A DNA stretch of 32,261 bases. It comes from Nocardia vermiculata NBRC 100427. Lineage in GTDB: Bacteria > Actinomycetota > Actinomycetes > Mycobacteriales > Mycobacteriaceae. How positions within the stretch are numbered: the first letter of the stretch is position 1; each line of letters opens with the position of its first letter. Location of the stretch: NCBI RefSeq assembly GCF_001613265.1, contig NZ_BDCA01000049.1, positions 1 to 32,261 on the forward strand, in the 5' to 3' direction. Under the pieces are notes generated by a model. That model did no database searches, was not told the DNA's origin, and saw nothing but the letters and a program-made list of their open reading frames with translations. Of this stretch, positions 7,909-15,001 are shown in pieces. The position numbers and the translations under genes were made by a program.

Positions 7909-8787
7909 ATGACCATCCGCAAGGCCGTGATCCCCGCCGCCGGGATCGGCTCCCGTCTGCTGCCGCTGACCAAGGCCATCCCCAAGGAGATGCTGCCGGT
8001 CGGCGACAAGCCGGTCATCGAGCACACCGTCCGGGAACTGGTCGCCTCGGGTATCACCGACATCACGATCGTGGTGAGCGCCGGGAAATCACTGATCCAG
8101 GACCATTTCCGCCCCAACCCGGGCTTGGTGGCACAGCTGCGTGCCGACGGCAAGGCCGCCTACGCCGACGCCGTGGAGGAGGTCGGCGAACTGGGCCGGC
8201 TCGGCCACATCACCTACCTCGACCAGCACGGCCCCTACGGCAACGGCACACCGGTGCTCAACGCGGCCCGCGCCCTGGGCGAGGAGCCGATGCTGGTGTT
8301 GTGGCCCGACGACGTCTTCGTCGCCGAGGTGCCACGGGCACAGCAGCTCATCGACGCCTACGACAAGACCGGCGCCCCGGTCCTGGCGCTGATGCCGATG
8401 GATCCGGCCGACTCGCAGCGGTACGGCGTCCCGGTGGTCGAGGACGCGTTCGAACCGGGCCTGATGCGCATCAGCGGCCTGCGCGAGAAGCCGAAGCCGG
8501 AGGACGCCCCCTCGTCCTACGCCGCGATCGGCGGCTACGTCGTCACGCCCGGCATCGTCGACGAACTGCGCAAGCAGGTCGATCAGTGGTATACCCACCG
8601 CACCGGCGAGGTGTACCTCACCGATGCGATCAATGTCTTCGCCGCCTCCAACCCGGTCTACGGACAGGTGATCCGGGGCCGCTGGTACGACACGGGGAAT
8701 CCGGCGGACTATCTGGTGGCCCAGTTCGCCTCCGCCCTGTCCCATCCCGCCTACGGGCCGCTGTTGCGCGGTCTGTGCACGGAATGA
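7909..8787 (+). CDS. galU: GalU-family UTP--glucose-1-phosphate uridylyltransferase
   Basis: Predicted to make UDP-glucose from glucose-1-phosphate and UTP, feeding polysaccharide and glycolipid synthesis. At 292 residues it is a normal length. The nucleotide-binding start PAAGIGSRLLPLTKAIPKEM and MLPVGDKPVI are textbook GalU. LREKPKPEDAP gives the EKP motif, and GRWYDTGNPADYL matches the C-terminal signature. Two segments differ from the usual family: GPYGNGTPVLNA where most have a GLGHAVL-like stretch, and WPDDVF where most have LPDD. It may therefore be a divergent paralogue with altered sugar or nucleotide choice. No Shine-Dalgarno sequence lies close to the ATG; GATGAT (7897-7902) six bases before the ATG allows leaderless transcription. 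Confidence 0.85.
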   Translation: MTIRKAVIPAAGIGSRLLPLTKAIPKEMLPVGDKPVIEHTVRELVASGITDITIVVSAGKSLIQDHFRPNPGLVAQLRADGKAAYADAVEEVGELGRLGHITYLDQHGPYGNGTPVLNAARALGEEPMLVLWPDDVFVAEVPRAQQLIDAYDKTGAPVLALMPMDPADSQRYGVPVVEDAFEPGLMRISGLREKPKPEDAPSSYAAIGGYVVTPGIVDELRKQVDQWYTHRTGEVYLTDAINVFAASNPVYGQVIRGRWYDTGNPADYLVAQFASALSHPAYGPLLRGLCTE

Positions 8788-8817
8788 GACAGGCCGGACG
8801 GCCGGGCGTGGCCGGTC
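8788..8817. terminator. Possible hairpin between convergent galU and nlpC
   Basis: GACAGGCC (8788-8795) pairs with GGCCGGTC (8810-8817) with one mismatch, and an inner CGGCC/GGCCG stem (8799-8814) is an alternative. It covers the 28-base gap between the two convergent stops and reaches the nlpC stop codon. Confidence 0.35.
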
Positions 8818-9388
8818 AGTAGAACCGGCGAATCGCGTAGATGTGGAAGTCGCTCAACGGGGTGGGGCCGATCGGCACACCCGGTGAGTGCGCATTGAAC
8901 AGCATGCCGTTACCGGCATAGATGCCCTCGTGCGAACCGTCCTCGTTCACGATGACGACGTCCCCGGGCATCATCGAGCCGAGCGGGACGGCGCTGCCGG
9001 CACGCGCCTGCTCCCAGGTGGTCCGCGGCAGGATGATGCCCACCTGCCGGAAGGCCCACTGCACCAGACCGGAGCAATCGAACGCGACTGGGCCGGTGCC
9101 ACCCCATTCGTAGGGCTTACCGGCCTGGGTTCCGGCCAGGCTCAGCGCGATCATCGCCCGTGGGCTGGGCACCGCCAGTACCGCCGAACCGCTGGCGCTC
9201 CCGGACGCGGATCCGGAACCGGATCCCGAACTGCTGCCCGAATCCGCCGATCCGGAGCTGCCGATGCCGGCGGGTGCGGCCGTAGCCGGGCCGGCCCAGA
9301 TCGAGGCGACGACGAATGCCACCGCCACGGCCGCGAGATATCTGGAGAATCTGGCGCGCGCTCTCGCGCGCGGAGTTGACGCTGTCAT
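8816..9388 (-). CDS. Secreted NlpC/P60 peptidoglycan hydrolase
   Basis: Predicted endopeptidase cutting within peptidoglycan stem peptides outside the cell. The start at 9388 is chosen because AAGGG lies 7 bases upstream; the frame is open further but has no better start. In this numbering (190 residues) there is an Arg-rich n-region and hydrophobic core (17-33), with signal cleavage likely after the Ala-rich ATAA near residue 38. A Gly/Ser linker spans about 41-69 and the NlpC/P60 domain follows to the end. The catalytic Cys105 is in FDCSGLVQWAF, His153 in GSHEGIYAG, and His167 is the probable third polar residue. KPYEWGG corresponds to the usual KPYVWGG. It is small, with no other recognised domain, like short Rip-family proteins. 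The long upstream region suggests strong control. Confidence 0.92.
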   Translation of the reverse strand: MTASTPRARARARFSRYLAAVAVAFVVASIWAGPATAAPAGIGSSGSADSGSSSGSGSGSASGSASGSAVLAVPSPRAMIALSLAGTQAGKPYEWGGTGPVAFDCSGLVQWAFRQVGIILPRTTWEQARAGSAVPLGSMMPGDVVIVNEDGSHEGIYAGNGMLFNAHSPGVPIGPTPLSDFHIYAIRRFY

Positions 9389-9807
9389 GTGCTCGCCCTT
9401 CGGTAGGCCGTGCCACACCAGGGCGCGCCGACCGGCGATTACACAGCACACAGCAAAGAACTGAGATGGCCGCTTCCCCACGGACACCGCAGCCGGTCAA
9501 CTACCAGGTGGTGCACATTTTCATCGAGGTCGATCCGGACACAACACGAAGCTCTAGTAGACAGTGATGGTTGCTGTGACATAGCTGTTGTAGCGCAAGT
9601 CACAGCCTCACCACAAGTACCAATCGCCACCGTGAGTGCATTCGACCCCATCGGCCCCATCGCCGGTCGTAGTGCGGATCGGTGACGACCACCCCGGCAC
9701 GCCCACTCCCCCACACGTCCACCGGGACCGAACTCGGTCCGGAGCACCGGGGCATACCGCTCGTCCAGGCGGGTATACAGCGCTGTCGCTCGTCGGCACC
9801 GAGCACA
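9389..9807 (-). promoter_or_regulatory. Long upstream region of the NlpC/P60 gene
   Basis: About 420 bases without a convincing gene. Seen here: the inverted repeat described separately (9573-9606), a TACTAG sequence just downstream of it on the minus strand that could be a -10, and a 7-bp palindromic hairpin GGACCGA-AC-TCGGTCC (9725-9740). Two short, protein-like stretches in different minus-strand frames (roughly 9606-9806) might be a decayed small gene. I did not find the conserved core of a c-di-AMP (ydaO) riboswitch, which precedes some actinobacterial hydrolase genes. Confidence 0.5.
9573..9606. promoter_or_regulatory. Inverted repeat GCTGTGAC-N18-GTCACAGC, candidate operator
   Basis: Two perfect 8-bp arms (9573-9580 and 9599-9606) are separated by 18 bases. 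The GTCACAG half-site recalls the DNA element I remember for the actinobacterial response regulator MtrA, which controls cell wall hydrolases. On the minus strand one half-site continues as GTCACAGCAACCATCAC. The position, about 185-220 bases before the nlpC start, fits a promoter-proximal site. Assigning it to MtrA is inference. Confidence 0.45.
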
Positions 9808-9846
9808 CCGCGGGCCCGCCCGGCACACGGCCGGGCGGGCCCGCGG
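9808..9846 (-). terminator. ileS terminator, perfect 16-bp GC hairpin
   Basis: The arms 9808-9823 and 9831-9846 pair without mismatch around a 7-base loop, beginning 18 bases past the ileS stop codon. Confidence 0.85.
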
Positions 9847-9863
9847 ATCTCACCGTGCGGTGG

Positions 9864-12800
9864 TCAGGAGACCTTGGTGACGGCGGCGCGCACACCTCCG
9901 ACCAGATCGGCGGCGTCTCCACTCACCGCACCGAAACTCAAATCGGTAGCCAGGATCTCGCCGGCGATCAGGTCGTGATGGGTCCGCGCCCAGGCCGCAC
10001 GTTCCTCGGGAACCTGCAGCACCACCGTGATGCGATCGGACACATCCAGACCCAGTGATTTGCGGGTCTCCTGCAGATCACGGATCAGGTCGCGGGCCCA
10101 GCCCTCGGCCTCGAGCTCCTCGGTGACCTCCGAATTCAGCACCACCAGGCCCGCATTGCCGGGCAGCGCGGCGGTGGACTCGGGTTCGGTGGCCACCAGG
10201 CGCTGGGTGTACTCCTCGGGCAGCAGCAGGATGCCGTCGTCGTGCCCGGGCGCCAGGGCCCGCACCACACCGTCGTCCTCGCGCCACTGGCCGGCCTTGA
10301 CCGCCTTGATCACCGCCTGCACGTCCTTGCCCAGCCGTGGGCCGGCGGCCCGCGCGTTGACCACCAGCTCGAATCGTCCGTGCGTGGCCACGTCGGCGGT
10401 CAGGTCGACCTTCTTGACATTGACCTCGTCGGCGATCAGATCACGGAACGGACGCAACCGCTCGGCGTCGGGCGCGGCGATGGTGACCTCCGACAGCGGC
10501 AACCGCACCCGCAGCTGCTGGGCCTTGCGCAGGCTCAGCACGGTCGAACACACCGAGCGCACCTCGTCCATCGCCGACACCAGGTCGCGATCGTGCGGCA
10601 GTTCGTCGGCCGCCGGCCAGTCGGCCAGATGCACCGACCGCGCACCGGTGAGCCCACGCCAGATCACCTCGCTGATCAGCGGCAGCAGCGGAGCGGCCAG
10701 GCGCGTGGTCACCTCGAGCACGGTGTGCAGGGTGTCGATCGCGTCGCGGTCCTCCTCCCAGAACCGCGAACGCGAACGACGCACATACCAATTGGTGAGC
10801 GCGTCCGCGAACGAGCGCAGTTCGTCGCAGGCGGTCGCGATGTCGTAGGTCTCGAGCGCCTCGGTCATCACCTCCCGTGCGGCCGCCAGCTTCGCCAGGA
10901 TGTAGCGATCCAGCACATGCGGTGAGTCCGTCCGCCACACGCCCGGTGCCGACGCATAGAGCTGCAGGAACGACCACGCATTCCACAGCGGACGCAGCGC
11001 GTGGCTCGCCCCCTCACGGATGCCGCGCTCGGTGACGATGAGGTTGCCGCCGCGCAGCACCGGTGAACTCATCAGGAACCACCGCATGGCATCGGAGCCG
11101 TCGCGATCGAAGACCTCGTTCACATTCGGGTAGTTACCCTTGGACTTCGACATCTTCAGGCCGTCGTCCCCGAGCACGATGCCGTGCGCGACCACCGCTT
11201 CGAACGCCGGCCGGTCGAACAGCGCGGTCGAGAGCACGTGCAGGTTGTAGAACCAGCCGCGCGTCTGACCGTTGTACTCGACGATGAAGTCGCCCGGGCT
11301 GTGCGCTCGAGCAGCGGAAGAGCCCGCGGTACCGGATGTGACGGCTCCGCCGTCGAACCACTCCTTGTTCTCGAACGGGTAGTGCACCTGCGCGTAGGGC
11401 ATGGAACCGGATTCGAACCAGCAGTCGAGCACCTCGGGCGTGCGGCGCATCATCGACTTGCCGGTCGGGTCATCGGGATTCGGCCGCACCAGTTCGTCGA
11501 TCCCGGGCCGGTGCAGATCGTCGGGGCGCACGCCGAAGTCGCGCTCGAGCTCGTCCAGCGAGCCGTACACGTCCACCCGCGGGTAGGCCGGATCGTCGGA
11601 GATCCACACCGGGATGGGCGCACCCCAGTACCGGTTGCGGCTGATGTTCCAGTCGCGCGCGTTCTCCAGCCACTTCCCGAACTGACCGTCCCGGATGTGC
11701 TCGGGCACCCAGGTGATCTGCTTGTTCAGTTCCACCATCCGGTCCCGGAAGGTGGTGACGGCCACGAACCAGGACGGCACCGCCATGTAGATCAACGGTT
11801 GCCCGGACCGCCAGCTGTGCGGATAGGAGTGCTCGATCGTCTCGTGCCGCAGCAGCTTTCCGGCGGCCTTCAGGTCCTTGATGATGACCGGGTTCGCGTC
11901 GAACACCATGAGGCCCTCGTACGGCGGCACCATCGAGGTGAACTTGCCCCCCGCGTCGAGCGGCTGCACGACCTCGATCCCGTTGGCGGAGGCGACATCC
12001 ATGTCCTCCTCACCGAACGCAGGCGCCAGATGCACCACGCCGGTACCGGAGTCGGTGGTCACGTAGTCGGCGGTCAGTACCCGGTGCGCGTTCGGATGGC
12101 CGGCGAAGAAGTCGAACGGCGGCCGGTAGTGCAACCCGGCGAGCGCGGCGCCCGCATGTTCGGAGAGCACCTCGAGCCCGTCCTCGGCGCTGCCGAGTTC
12201 GCGGGCGTAGTGCGAAACCCGTTCGGCGGCGAGCAGATACCGCTTGCCGTCCTTCCCGCGGACATGGACGTAGGTGACATCCGGATGGACCGCGATCGCG
12301 AGGTTCGACGGCAGCGTCCAGGGCGTGGTGGTCCAGATCAGCGCGTTCGCACCGTCGAGTTCGCGCAGCGGGTGCCCTTCGGCGACCTCGAGCACCATGT
12401 CGACGGTGACCGCCGGATCCTGGCGCATCCGGTAGGCGTCGTCGAGGCGCGCCTCCTGGTTCGACAGCGGTGTCTGCTCGTACCAGCTGTAGGGCAGCAC
12501 CCGGAAGCCTTGGTAGATCAGACCTTTGTCGTACAGCGACTTGAACGCCCACATCACCGACTCCATGAAGTCGAGATCGAGAGTCTTGTAGTCGTTGTCG
12601 AAGTCGACCCACCGGGCTTGGCGGGTCACATACTGACGCCACTCGTCGGTGTAACGGAGCACCGAAGATTTACACGCGGCATTGAATTCCGCGAGCCCCA
12701 TCGCATCGATCTGTGATTTGTCCGTGATACCGAGTTGCTTCTCGACTTCGATTTCCGCGGGCAGTCCGTGTGTGTCCCAGCCGAAGCGCCGTTCGACGCG

Positions 12801-13094
12801 CTTACCGCGCATCGTCTGGAACCGCGGAACCAAATCCTTCACATATCCGGTGAGCAGATGCCCGTAATGCGGCAAACCGTTGGCGAACGGCGGGCCGTCG
12901 TAGAAGACGAACTCGTCGCAGTCGGCCGCACGGTTGTCGATGCTGGCTCGGAAGGTGTCGTCGGCGGCCCAGTAGGCCAGCACCCGGCGCTCGAGCTCCG
13001 GGAACGACGTGCTCGCGCCCTGCCGCGAGCCGGGATCCGCATCGGCGAATTCGACGCGGGGATAGGCGTTGCGGGTGGATGTCTCGTCCGCCAT
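9864..13094 (-). CDS. ileS: Isoleucyl-tRNA synthetase, eukaryote-like type
   Basis: Charges tRNA-Ile with isoleucine. From the ATG at 13094 it has 1076 residues. The HIGH-type motif reads PHYGHLLTGYVKD (HYGH at 76-79) and KMSKSKGN is at 647-654. WTTTPWTLPSN marks the editing domain, and the tRNA-binding domain follows the core. HYGH plus the length indicate the IleRS2 class found in mycobacteria and eukaryotes, a class associated with natural tolerance to mupirocin. An earlier in-frame start (13208) lies inside the T-box leader and is rejected. GAGGGAG about 13 bases before the ATG is the likely ribosome binding site. Odd: an 18-residue Gly/Ser/Ala/Thr stretch (codons 11298-11351) between KEWFD and PGDFIVEY, where homologues I recall have only a few residues. 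Confidence 0.96.
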   Translation of the reverse strand: MADETSTRNAYPRVEFADADPGSRQGASTSFPELERRVLAYWAADDTFRASIDNRAADCDEFVFYDGPPFANGLPHYGHLLTGYVKDLVPRFQTMRGKRVERRFGWDTHGLPAEIEVEKQLGITDKSQIDAMGLAEFNAACKSSVLRYTDEWRQYVTRQARWVDFDNDYKTLDLDFMESVMWAFKSLYDKGLIYQGFRVLPYSWYEQTPLSNQEARLDDAYRMRQDPAVTVDMVLEVAEGHPLRELDGANALIWTTTPWTLPSNLAIAVHPDVTYVHVRGKDGKRYLLAAERVSHYARELGSAEDGLEVLSEHAGAALAGLHYRPPFDFFAGHPNAHRVLTADYVTTDSGTGVVHLAPAFGEEDMDVASANGIEVVQPLDAGGKFTSMVPPYEGLMVFDANPVIIKDLKAAGKLLRHETIEHSYPHSWRSGQPLIYMAVPSWFVAVTTFRDRMVELNKQITWVPEHIRDGQFGKWLENARDWNISRNRYWGAPIPVWISDDPAYPRVDVYGSLDELERDFGVRPDDLHRPGIDELVRPNPDDPTGKSMMRRTPEVLDCWFESGSMPYAQVHYPFENKEWFDGGAVTSGTAGSSAARAHSPGDFIVEYNGQTRGWFYNLHVLSTALFDRPAFEAVVAHGIVLGDDGLKMSKSKGNYPNVNEVFDRDGSDAMRWFLMSSPVLRGGNLIVTERGIREGASHALRPLWNAWSFLQLYASAPGVWRTDSPHVLDRYILAKLAAAREVMTEALETYDIATACDELRSFADALTNWYVRRSRSRFWEEDRDAIDTLHTVLEVTTRLAAPLLPLISEVIWRGLTGARSVHLADWPAADELPHDRDLVSAMDEVRSVCSTVLSLRKAQQLRVRLPLSEVTIAAPDAERLRPFRDLIADEVNVKKVDLTADVATHGRFELVVNARAAGPRLGKDVQAVIKAVKAGQWREDDGVVRALAPGHDDGILLLPEEYTQRLVATEPESTAALPGNAGLVVLNSEVTEELEAEGWARDLIRDLQETRKSLGLDVSDRITVVLQVPEERAAWARTHHDLIAGEILATDLSFGAVSGDAADLVGGVRAAVTKVS

Positions 13095-13106
13095 GGCGGC
13101 TGTGGT

Positions 13107-13345
13107 CTCCCTCGTGCCAGTGCGCCGTGGTCGGCGCAGTTCGGTGGGCACGGGGACGACCTCGGCGCTCGTGCGCCGCAGCCGCGGTACCACCCCGCTT
13201 GCCGGCACCGGGTCCGATGAACGTTCGGACCGGTGGGCCTCTCGTTACGAGCTGTGACGGGCTCGACCCGTTCGGTTCTACTGGGCGCTCACACGCCGTT
13301 CTTCCGAAGGCTCCCCGGTGATGGCCGGATCACTGCCGAACTACA
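13107..13345 (-). ncRNA. T-box riboswitch leader of ileS (translational type)
   Basis: Read on the minus strand, the leader holds the actinobacterial ileS T-box blocks. A Stem I hairpin (13318-13333) contains AUC isoleucine triplets. The conserved CACCGGGGAGCC and AGUAGAACCG blocks and a 7-bp linker hairpin GGTCCGA/TCGGACC (13211-13231) follow, and then the T-box core GGGGUGGUACCGCGG around 13184-13198. UGGU would pair with the ACCA end of uncharged tRNA-Ile. A hairpin at 13121-13138 sits next to the GAGGGAG ribosome binding site, and there is no terminator with a U-run. This suggests control of translation start: uncharged tRNA-Ile frees the binding site and raises IleRS synthesis. Nocardia farcinica and mycobacteria have this class. 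Confidence 0.92.
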
Positions 13346-13351
13346 GGTTTG

Positions 13352-13357
13352 ATTGTA
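13352..13357 (-). promoter_or_regulatory. -10 element of the ileS T-box promoter
   Basis: TACAAT on the minus strand lies about 7 bases before the expected RNA start, and Stem I begins soon after. No good -35 hexamer is present at 17-18 bases. Confidence 0.55.
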
Positions 13358-13408
13358 GCCAGTACGGGCAACGCTATTTCCGGACCCGGTACTGCCTACC
13401 GGCCCGCA

Positions 13409-13609
13409 TCACCGTTTGGCGTGCCGGCCGGGGCGTGGCTGCGGCTCGTCTTCGGGCCCGCGGGTCGCCAGCACACTGACCAGCAGGACTACCGCCCCGA
13501 TGACACAGACGACGATGCAGCCCCACGCCCAGATCACCGATCCGGTGGTCAGCGCGGCTACGAGCAGGGCGAATCCGACCGCAGCCAGGACTAACGTCAC
13601 AACGAGCAT
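13409..13609 (-). CDS. Small two-helix membrane protein downstream of wag31
   Basis: From the ATG at 13609 it has 66 residues. AGGGGG lies 5 bases before this ATG, which favours it over the longer frame (13645). Two hydrophobic helices (about residues 1-21 and 26-46) are followed by a hydrophilic Pro/Arg/Lys-rich tail, so both ends are probably cytoplasmic. In M. tuberculosis a short transmembrane protein (Rv2144c) also follows wag31; the position is comparable but I cannot claim homology. It is separated from wag31 by 54 bases and is probably in the same transcript. Its 3' end overlaps an imperfect hairpin (13399-13428) that could end the transcript. Function unknown. Confidence 0.75.
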   Translation of the reverse strand: MLVVTLVLAAVGFALLVAALTTGSVIWAWGCIVVCVIGAVVLLVSVLATRGPEDEPQPRPGRHAKR

Positions 13610-13663
13610 GGTCACCCCCTGGGCGGGCAGGGCGGGCAGCAACACCCGCCACGAACCGGCGAG

Positions 13664-14500
13664 CTACTTGCCGCCCTTCGCGAAGGAAGCCGGACCGTGG
13701 CTACCGGCGACGGCCTCGAAGACCTCGCCACCGTCCACGGGTACCGCGGAACCACGATTCTCCAGTTCCTCGAGCTGCGATTCCAGGTAGGACTTGAGCC
13801 GCACCCGGTATTCGCGTTCGAAGGTCTTCAGCTGTTCGATCCGGCTCTCCAGCACACTGCGCTGCTGGGTGATCGTGCCCATGATCTCGGTGTGCTGCCG
13901 CTCGGCGTCGGCCTGCAGAGCATCGGCCTTCTCCTTGGCCTGCCGCAGCTGGCTGTCGGAGCGGGTCTGTGCGTCCGCGAGCAACGCGTCGGCCTTCTGC
14001 CGGGCCTCGCCGACCATGGCGTCGGAGCGGGTCTGCGCCTCGCTCACCATGCGCTCGGAATTGGCGCGGGCGTTCGACAGCAACTGTTCGGCTTCGGCCT
14101 TCGCGTCGGTGGTGAGCCGGTCCGCCATTTCCTGCGCCAGACTCAGTACCTTCGCGGCCTGCAGGTTGGCGTCCGCGGCGGAAGCATCGTGCGCCGGGGC
14201 CACCGGCGCGGGGGCCGGTACCGGGACCGGGGGCGCGACCGGAGCGGGTTTCGGCGGCTCGGGCTGCGGCGGGGCTGGTTTCACGGCCTGAGGTGCCGGG
14301 CGCGACTTCTTCGAGTCCACCAGCTCGGCATCCAGCTCAGCAACCCGCTGGCGCAGATCCGCGTTCTCCTCGATCAGACGTGAGAGTTCCTGTTCGACCA
14401 AGTCGAGGAACGCGTCGACTTCATCCTCGTTGTAGCCGCGCTTCCCGATCGGCGGTTTGCTGAACGCGACGTTGTGCACATCGGCTGGAGTCAGCGGCAT
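13664..14500 (-). CDS. wag31: Wag31 (DivIVA), polar growth scaffold
   Basis: Coiled-coil protein that gathers at negatively curved membrane at the poles and directs tip growth in mycolata. It has 278 residues. The first 50 or so are nearly identical to mycobacterial Wag31 (MPLTPADVHNVAFSKPPIGK and following), including the membrane-binding loop, and the first coiled coil runs to about residue 60. A Pro/Ala/Lys-rich linker covers 62-107. A long second coiled coil with Ala/Glu/Arg heptads follows, then a short Gly-rich tail ending KGGK. AAGGGA lies 7 bases before the ATG. The linker has no threonine, so the Thr73 phosphorylated by PknA/PknB in M. tuberculosis has no obvious equivalent, although Ser63 and Ser66 are nearby. 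Confidence 0.97.
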   Translation of the reverse strand: MPLTPADVHNVAFSKPPIGKRGYNEDEVDAFLDLVEQELSRLIEENADLRQRVAELDAELVDSKKSRPAPQAVKPAPPQPEPPKPAPVAPPVPVPAPAPVAPAHDASAADANLQAAKVLSLAQEMADRLTTDAKAEAEQLLSNARANSERMVSEAQTRSDAMVGEARQKADALLADAQTRSDSQLRQAKEKADALQADAERQHTEIMGTITQQRSVLESRIEQLKTFEREYRVRLKSYLESQLEELENRGSAVPVDGGEVFEAVAGSHGPASFAKGGK

Positions 14501-14527
14501 GGAAGGATCCCTTCACGCTTCGTACGG

Positions 14528-14544
14528 AGATCTAGCGTAGATCT
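14528..14544. promoter_or_regulatory. Inverted repeat AGATCTA-GCG-TAGATCT upstream of wag31
   Basis: Two perfect 7-bp arms with a 3-base centre lie 28 bases before the wag31 start, in the 75-base gap after yggT. The minus strand reads TTGCTA (14547-14552) shortly upstream and TAGATC within the right part, so the element may overlap a wag31 promoter, but the spacing is too short for a standard one. Its AT content stands out from the surroundings. Confidence 0.4.
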
Positions 14545-14575
14545 TCTAGCAAGCTCGTGTTCTCGGCCCATTCTG

Positions 14576-14878
14576 TCACACCGGAGCTATCGGCTGTCCG
14601 AGCCTGCCGACGATGGACATCAGAATGAACACGATGAAAAGCAGCACCATAATGGACAGATCCAGGCGAATGCCCCCCAAGTTGATGGGAGGTATCAAGC
14701 GCCTCAACAGTTTTACGGGCGGATCTGTGATCGTGAAGATGCCCTCGAGCACGACAGCGACGAACCCCCGCGGATGCCAATCACGCGCAAAACTGCGGAT
14801 GAACTCGACGATCACTCGGCTGATCAGCAACAGCCAGAAGAGGAACAGGAGTACATACAGCACCTGGAACAAGGCCAC
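14576..14878 (-). CDS. yggT: YggT-family integral membrane protein
   Basis: The protein has 100 residues. A first hydrophobic helix covers about residues 3-22, then the conserved amphipathic loop (RDWHPRGF) and the family motif TDPPVKLLRRLIPP, then a second helix at about 75-92. The start is a GTG at 14878; the ribosome binding site is poor. In actinobacteria the gene regularly sits between sepF and wag31, as here. The family's role is not firmly established; it has been linked to cell division or envelope maintenance through its position. The 123-base gap to sepF contains an imperfect GC-rich hairpin near 14960-14994 and nothing else I recognise. Confidence 0.92.
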   Translation of the reverse strand: MALFQVLYVLLFLFWLLLISRVIVEFIRSFARDWHPRGFVAVVLEGIFTITDPPVKLLRRLIPPINLGGIRLDLSIMVLLFIVFILMSIVGRLGQPIAPV

Positions 14879-15001
14879 CTGTCCACTTTGCCTCAGATTC
14901 GGTGCCGTGCAAACTCCCCGCGCCGACCAGTTCGGATCGGCTACCCCGCGGCGACTGTTCCGGGCGGGGGCCGCCGGCGTGCCGCGCCCCCCGGATCGGA
15001 A

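Noticed and set aside
6511..8025. A 504-codon minus-strand frame overlapping dinB
   Set aside because: It is an out-of-frame shadow; the dinB frame has all polymerase motifs and this one is low-complexity Arg/Gly/Ala.
9389..9807. A c-di-AMP (ydaO-type) riboswitch upstream of the NlpC/P60 gene
   Set aside because: I expected one from related hydrolase genes but could not find its conserved core by eye; a covariance search would decide.
11322..11336. A GGTACCGCGG sequence resembling a T-box core inside ileS
   Set aside because: It is coding, lies in the Ser/Ala/Gly stretch of IleRS, and has none of the other T-box elements around it.
13095..13208. N-terminal extension of ileS to a start at 13208
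   Set aside because: It would run through the T-box core and the structured leader; the ATG at 13094 follows a ribosome binding site and begins the conserved protein.
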